A DNA stretch of 17,845 nt, from the NCBI GenBank assembly GCA_002898675.1, contig BEHW01000039.1, positions 1 to 17,845 of the forward strand, written 5' to 3'. The position numbers were made by a program, and so were the translations under genes. The stretch comes from a bacterium HR20 (GTDB lineage: Bacteria > Bacteroidota > Ignavibacteria > Kapaibacteriales > NICIL-2). The notes beneath the pieces were generated by a model. The model was not told the origin of the DNA and made no database searches. It saw nothing but the letters and a program-made list of their open reading frames with translations. Positions within the stretch are counted from its first letter, which is position 1, and each line of letters begins with the position of its first letter. This document shows, piece by piece, positions 15,101-17,845 of this stretch.

Positions 15101-16372
15101 GCCGCTCCCTGTAGCGATACAGCAGCAATCACGATCGTCGTCACCGACCAGCCAACAGTTGCTATTGCTGCGACAGCTGTGCGACTCTGCCCTGGCCAGC
15201 AGAGCACACTTACGGCTCCTTCTGGCTTCCTCGAGTACCGCTGGAATGGCACAATCGGTGATACGATGTTCGTTGCCAGCGATACGGGGTGGTATCGCTT
15301 GGAGGTCTCCACGCGCAGTGGTTGCACAGCGAAAGATTCGCTCTACATCGGACGATGGCAGCCAATCGCCACAGCTGCATCCACACTCGATTTTGGCACT
15401 GTTGCGCTCGGAGACGTCGCCCAACGTACTGCAGTGCTGCGCAATCCCTCTGATACCGCGCAAGAGGCGAAGCTCCAGCTTGCGCGTGGAACTGCATTTC
15501 GAATTCGCCAGCCCGCGACATTGACGCTCCCGCTCGCTGCTGACTCCGAAGGCACTGTTCTTATCGAATTCGAACCGACTTCCGAAGGAGAGACAACCGA
15601 TACGCTCATCATCATTGCCTCCTCCCCATGTGCGGAAACGCTCCGCGTCGCTCTTCGCGGAATCGGGGTGCAGAGCAACAAGCCGTTGCCGATTACCTTC
15701 GCGATCGAGGACGTTATCATTTCCCCAACGCAGTCGGTTGTCTCTATCCCGCTCTACGCATGGAGCAGTTCGAGCGATGCCCAGCAGGTTGACTCGCTGA
15801 TCCTCGAGCTGAGCTATAACCCAACGATGCTCCTCCCACAGCGGATTGTGCCTGGCAGCCTTACGCGACAGCCTCTGCAGAACGGGCGCGGCTGGCTTCA
15901 AGCGGTCATTTCACTCGATAGCCTCCCAACAGCAGCGCGAATGTTCCCGATCGCTCTACTGGAAGCGAGCGTCCTCATTGGCGATCGTGAAGCTGATTCC
16001 ATCAAGATTGAGCACGCCACGGCACCACGCAGAGATCTGCTCTACGCACCTGCAACGGGTATCATCCGCTACGAAGGACTCTGCACTGCTGGTGGCGTCC
16101 GCTTGATCGGGCAAACCGTGAGGGAGCGTTTATCCATCATCCCGAACCCAAGTGATGGCGAAGCATCAATCCTGATGGGCATCGTTGACAGTGGACCAGT
16201 CCTTGTGCGGCTGATCAGTAGCGACGGCCGCATCCTCTGGGAAACAGCATTCGTGGGGAAAGCAGGCCGTCACGTTGCTCTCGCCTTGCCGAGCCTTCCA
16301 CCGGGCAGTTACACGGTGGTTGCCGTATCGCAATCAGGAACAGCGACTGCACGCGCGGTAATTGTCCGCTGA
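12149..16372 (+). CDS. Giant secreted SBBP beta-propeller / Ig-like protein with T9SS type A sorting domain
   Basis: This 1407-residue protein should cross the inner membrane by its signal peptide (about 1-28, 'CALIAICVTGAVA') and then leave through the type IX system. Domains in order: an N-terminal DUF7948-like beta domain (about 40-235, ending in 'LPLVIDPAIVWSTYVGG'); seven SBBP-like blades starting at residues 239, 300, 364, 428, 491, 555 and 617; five Ig/PKD-like modules, each bounded by a cysteine pair (693/740, 771/821, 860/906, 932/988, 1014/1059); a choice-of-anchor-D/ASPM-like domain (about 1073-1172, 'LDFGTVALGD'); a cohesin-like beta domain (about 1181-1310); and the sorting domain (about 1325-1407, 'IIPNPSDG' to ARAVIVR). 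Secretion is well supported. The role, in adhesion, matrix or another surface function, is unknown. The start ATG lies 12 bases after bshA. Confidence 0.9.
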   Translation: MIWYRKQNACVRWVCALIAICVTGAVATPHQWNGLYQRGFLEAPDRSSEARFTARIGGTRIWCRPTGISLVAASRTGKHVQTQRIDLDFASAPTGVFPTSQRPERYYIVDGRCQRELRSFDALRYIGVAPGIDIVLRWSPSGLKYDVLVAPGSDLSALRLVLRGGRIKQLDPASGALRIESGTEEFLDAAPTAYQPTPEGTERPLSVEYTVFNDTTFGYRITEAFDPTLPLVIDPAIVWSTYVGGSQEDAANDLTTDAAGNIYVCGNSLSIDFPQRGASANRGRQNMVIAKFTAGGQHLWSTYFGGERDEVAKAIVWDGSSGLLFVGGWSSSPSVTLSSPYPNRAGGAFDAVVLSFTTDGAFAGGTFLGGSREELVNALALRRDGSLVAVGRTNSPDFPIAQALQPTIGGDNDVFVTVLAIPTLQVLWSTYYGGSAFDEAYGVTTSPSGSVFVTGVTVSNDFPMANAFQPQAPPLDNAFVLALSSSGRRIWSTYLGGSDYDLGNRIAYWNGLLYLAGTTSSADFPIVGDSIAQREKSGFNDAFLACMSETGTPVWSTFWGGRSAESGFSVGVYSDGRVALAGSTSSPDFPRRRSVLWEPRGGDDVFVALFRDGQNLWSATFGGSNDDVLYAIALLPSGDIVGAGETRSRDFAPLVNAQYQPNPSPGNRSDCFLFRLCGFAPTVQTSTPNRTLCNGQRAELWASDSLDIAAIEWNTGSTARRITITDAGAYWFTATSRSGCTVTSDTVVFRTAVALPVTLDTISARRNLRICEGERIGFTLRLRYRTHAWLDSNGTILSTADTLWVTSSGAYQAVVEDSTGCILRSALQRVEVVARPILRYLRLAPDGSSTPIATDTIIACTGETVEIEIARPAGAACTWSDGMMGCRRTMTRDALLAAQVTDTNGCTWMMRPITIGFTQRERPSLQSRDSVCVGLPFTVGAQPASGAVIWDVPPGLELLQASTDSTQRTFRAQRPGIYHLAAWIAAPCSDTAAITIVVTDQPTVAIAATAVRLCPGQQSTLTAPSGFLEYRWNGTIGDTMFVASDTGWYRLEVSTRSGCTAKDSLYIGRWQPIATAASTLDFGTVALGDVAQRTAVLRNPSDTAQEAKLQLARGTAFRIRQPATLTLPLAADSEGTVLIEFEPTSEGETTDTLIIIASSPCAETLRVALRGIGVQSNKPLPITFAIEDVIISPTQSVVSIPLYAWSSSSDAQQVDSLILELSYNPTMLLPQRIVPGSLTRQPLQNGRGWLQAVISLDSLPTAARMFPIALLEASVLIGDREADSIKIEHATAPRRDLLYAPATGIIRYEGLCTAGGVRLIGQTVRERLSIIPNPSDGEASILMGIVDSGPVLVRLISSDGRILWETAFVGKAGRHVALALPSLPPGSYTVVAVSQSGTATARAVIVR
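12863..14180 (+). repeat. Seven tandem SBBP beta-propeller repeats within the T9SS cargo gene
   Basis: The consensus WSTYxGGSxxDxA recurs with codon starts at 12863, 13046, 13238, 13430, 13619, 13811 and 13997, a period of 61-64 codons. Unit 3 has GGTFLGG in place of WSTYxGG. Within units, 'VAGxTxSxDFP' follows about 30 residues later. Four units (2, 4, 5, 6) share TGGTCCAC at DNA level, but the units are otherwise diverged. Seven units fit one closed seven-bladed propeller. Confidence 0.85.
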
Positions 16373-16429
16373 CAATAGCAACGGCATCGGATGCGTTTTG
16401 TATGCCCGTGACACCCTCGACTGACCGTT

Positions 16430-17584
16430 GTGTTCACACGTATTTTGCTCTTGACAGCTACGTTGCTCTCGGCGACCGCTTCGGCGCAATGGGCGATCCT
16501 GCGTACCGATGCCGATAGCTTGATCCGGCTTGGAAGAGACTACATCTACGCTGCTCGTTTCGACGAGGCGCGTACCATCTTCGCGGAAGTCATCCGGCGC
16601 TATCCACACCATCCTGCTGGATACTTCCTCGACGCGATGATCGAGTGGTGGCAGATGCAGCTCGATCGCCGCAACAGCAAGCGCTACGAAGCCGCGTTTC
16701 TTCGGAAGATTGACGCAACAATTGCTCTCTGCGACTCTATCCTCGAGCAGAATCCGTACGACATCGCGGGGCTGTTTTTCAAAGGTGGTGCGCTCGGCTA
16801 CCGCGGGCGATATTACGCAACTATCCAAAGCTGGCTCAAAGCCGCTAACGATGGGAGGCTTGCACTCGACATCCTCATCAAATGCAACCAACTGGCTCCG
16901 TCGAACCACGATATCATGCTCGGGACAGGCATCTACAACTACTACGCCGCAGCACTACCGGAAAAGTACCCGGTACTCAAACCCATCATGGTGTTTCTGC
17001 CCAGCGGCGATAAGCGGCTCGGCATTCTGCAACTGGAAGCAGCAGCGCAGAACGCCACCTACGCGGACATCGAAGCAAAAGTGTTACTCCAACAAGTCTA
17101 TAGCTCCCAATTCGAAAACCAACCGCAGGACTACCTTCGCATTAGCCGCGAGCTCTATGAACGCTATCCGACCAATCCGCTCTTCCACCGTCGCTACGCA
17201 GTTGCTCTGCTCCAAGTTGGTAGCTACGATAGCAGCATCGCGCACTGGCACCGCATCCTCGACGCCTACCGCACCAAGCAACCTTACTACGACGCCTATG
17301 CTGCACGCGAAGCGCTCTACTACATCGGATGGTACCTATTCATCTCCGGCCGGTACGAGGAAGCACTGCCGTACTTCTACAAGTGCGACGAAGCATGCCG
17401 GCTGCTCGATGAAGATCCGTCTGGCTTTATGGTCAAGCTCAACCTCTACGTCGGAAAGATCTACGACCTCCAAGGGAAGCGTGACCTGGCGATCATGCAG
17501 TACAAGAAAGTCCTCAGTTGGCAGGACGTGCAAAACTCGCACGAGGAAGCATCGCGCTACCTCAAGTCACCGTACGGCAAGTAA
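16430..17584 (+). CDS. Exported tetratricopeptide-repeat protein of unknown function
   Basis: The 384-residue protein begins with a signal peptide ('ILLLTATLLSATASAQWA', about 5-22) and is helical throughout, with TPR-like pairs. Examples are 'YIYAARFDEARTIFAEVIRR' (39-58), 'ALYYIGWYLFISGRYEEALP' (295-314) and 'VGKIYDLQGKRDLAIMQYKK' (341-360). A non-TPR centre contains 'GTGIYNYYAAALPEKYP' and 'LPSGDKRLGILQLEAAAQ'. The latter resembles the central segment of TTC39/Iml2-type TPR proteins, a loose similarity from memory. It probably acts as a periplasmic scaffold. The start is a GTG at 16430: there is no ATG in frame, and a stop lies at 16409. The gene stands 57 bases after the T9SS cargo gene and 57 bases before lon on the same strand. 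Confidence 0.8.
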   Translation: MFTRILLLTATLLSATASAQWAILRTDADSLIRLGRDYIYAARFDEARTIFAEVIRRYPHHPAGYFLDAMIEWWQMQLDRRNSKRYEAAFLRKIDATIALCDSILEQNPYDIAGLFFKGGALGYRGRYYATIQSWLKAANDGRLALDILIKCNQLAPSNHDIMLGTGIYNYYAAALPEKYPVLKPIMVFLPSGDKRLGILQLEAAAQNATYADIEAKVLLQQVYSSQFENQPQDYLRISRELYERYPTNPLFHRRYAVALLQVGSYDSSIAHWHRILDAYRTKQPYYDAYAAREALYYIGWYLFISGRYEEALPYFYKCDEACRLLDEDPSGFMVKLNLYVGKIYDLQGKRDLAIMQYKKVLSWQDVQNSHEEASRYLKSPYGK

Positions 17585-17641
17585 TCGCTCGGTTGGTCGT
17601 CTTGTTCCACTAGTTTCGCATAACCGTTCCTTCCCGTTTGT

Positions 17642-17845
17642 ATGCCCAAGCGCGCTGAAAAACCCACGATTGTTCCAGTCCTCCCGCTGCGCGACATGGT
17701 GGCGCTTCCTCACCAGGAGGAACTCATCTTCGTTGGACGTGCCAGCTCGATCGCTGCTGTACAGCATGCGCTCAAGCACGACCGTTTGATCGCTACCGTC
17801 ATGCAGCGGACCACTGCAGATGCTCCCAGCTTTGAAGATCTCTAC
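17642..17845 (+). CDS. lon: Lon protease (classical LonA), N-terminal fragment cut by window edge
   Basis: The visible 68 residues (MPKRAEKPTI...) are the start of the LAN substrate-binding domain of classical Lon, the cytoplasmic ATP-dependent serine protease that degrades damaged and regulatory proteins. 'VPVLPLRDMVALPHQEELIFVG' is written here only as its two halves: 'VPVLPLRDMVALP' (11-23) and the basic 'GRASSIAAVQHALKHDR' (32-48), both typical of the Lon N-terminus. The AAA+ and protease domains lie beyond base 17845. The ATG at 17642 has no obvious Shine-Dalgarno. TAGTTTCG at 17611-17618 is one base off the TAnnTTTG element and 23 bases from the ATG, a possible promoter. Assignment to Lon is firm from these motifs, but full-length integrity cannot be judged. 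Confidence 0.88.
   Translation, partial: MPKRAEKPTIVPVLPLRDMVALPHQEELIFVGRASSIAAVQHALKHDRLIATVMQRTTADAPSFEDLY

Noticed and set aside
14492..15901. 469-codon minus-strand open frame
   Set aside because: It is antisense to the Ig-like part of the T9SS cargo gene, which has regular cysteine-bounded modules and a sorting domain downstream.
1..17845. CRISPR arrays, insertion sequences, prophage, tRNA or rRNA genes
   Set aside because: None seen on either strand: no transposase or integrase motifs, no short direct-repeat array with spacers, no RNA-gene-like conserved stretches. The only tandem repeats are protein-level propeller blades.

Overview
The window is an ordinary-looking, gene-dense bacterial chromosome segment, GC-rich by eye. 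It most likely comes from the Bacteroidota/Chlorobiota group, near Ignavibacteria or Kapabacteria. Four things point there: a giant secreted protein ending in a type IX secretion (T9SS) sorting domain, a BshA bacillithiol glycosyltransferase, a small 'cytochrome B-like' membrane protein of a type I know from Bacteroidota, and TAnnTTTG elements in two of the intergenic gaps. The lineage is an inference; no rRNA or tRNA is present to confirm it.

Layout. Bases 1-2004 (-) hold most of an AAA_32/Lon-family protease that runs off the left edge. A short divergent promoter region separates it from an overlap-coupled trio on +: ECF sigma factor, membrane anti-sigma factor, and TlpA-like thioredoxin lipoprotein (2198-4208). 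A perfect 13-bp hairpin lies between this trio and the convergent pyrimidine-nucleoside phosphorylase gene (4277-5575, -). Divergent from that is a tightly overlapping + operon: SpoU/TrmH RNA methyltransferase, RdgB house-cleaning pyrophosphatase, a carboxymuconolactone-decarboxylase-like protein, and a DacB/PBP4 D-Ala-D-Ala carboxypeptidase (5618-9181). A minus-strand cluster follows, read from right to left: YigZ/IMPACT protein, a small HicB-like protein, GcvH, and a small four-helix membrane protein (10985 down to 9178). On +, bshA begins 14 bases from the yigZ start and is followed after 12 bases by the 1407-residue T9SS cargo protein. A TPR periplasmic protein and the first 68 codons of a classical Lon protease complete the window (11000-17845).

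Functional themes. Proteolysis appears at both ends, as two different Lon families. Envelope and redox homeostasis is represented by sigma/anti-sigma with a thioredoxin-fold lipoprotein, by bacillithiol synthesis, and possibly by the CMD-like protein. Cell-wall and surface functions are represented by DacB and the T9SS propeller protein. The remaining genes are housekeeping.

I see no mobile element, CRISPR array, prophage, tRNA or rRNA, and no gap above about 200 bases. I do not see a clearly new multi-gene system. The best candidates for a second look are the coupled sigma/anti-sigma/thioredoxin module beside a Lon-like protease with a changed P-loop, and the modular T9SS cargo protein.
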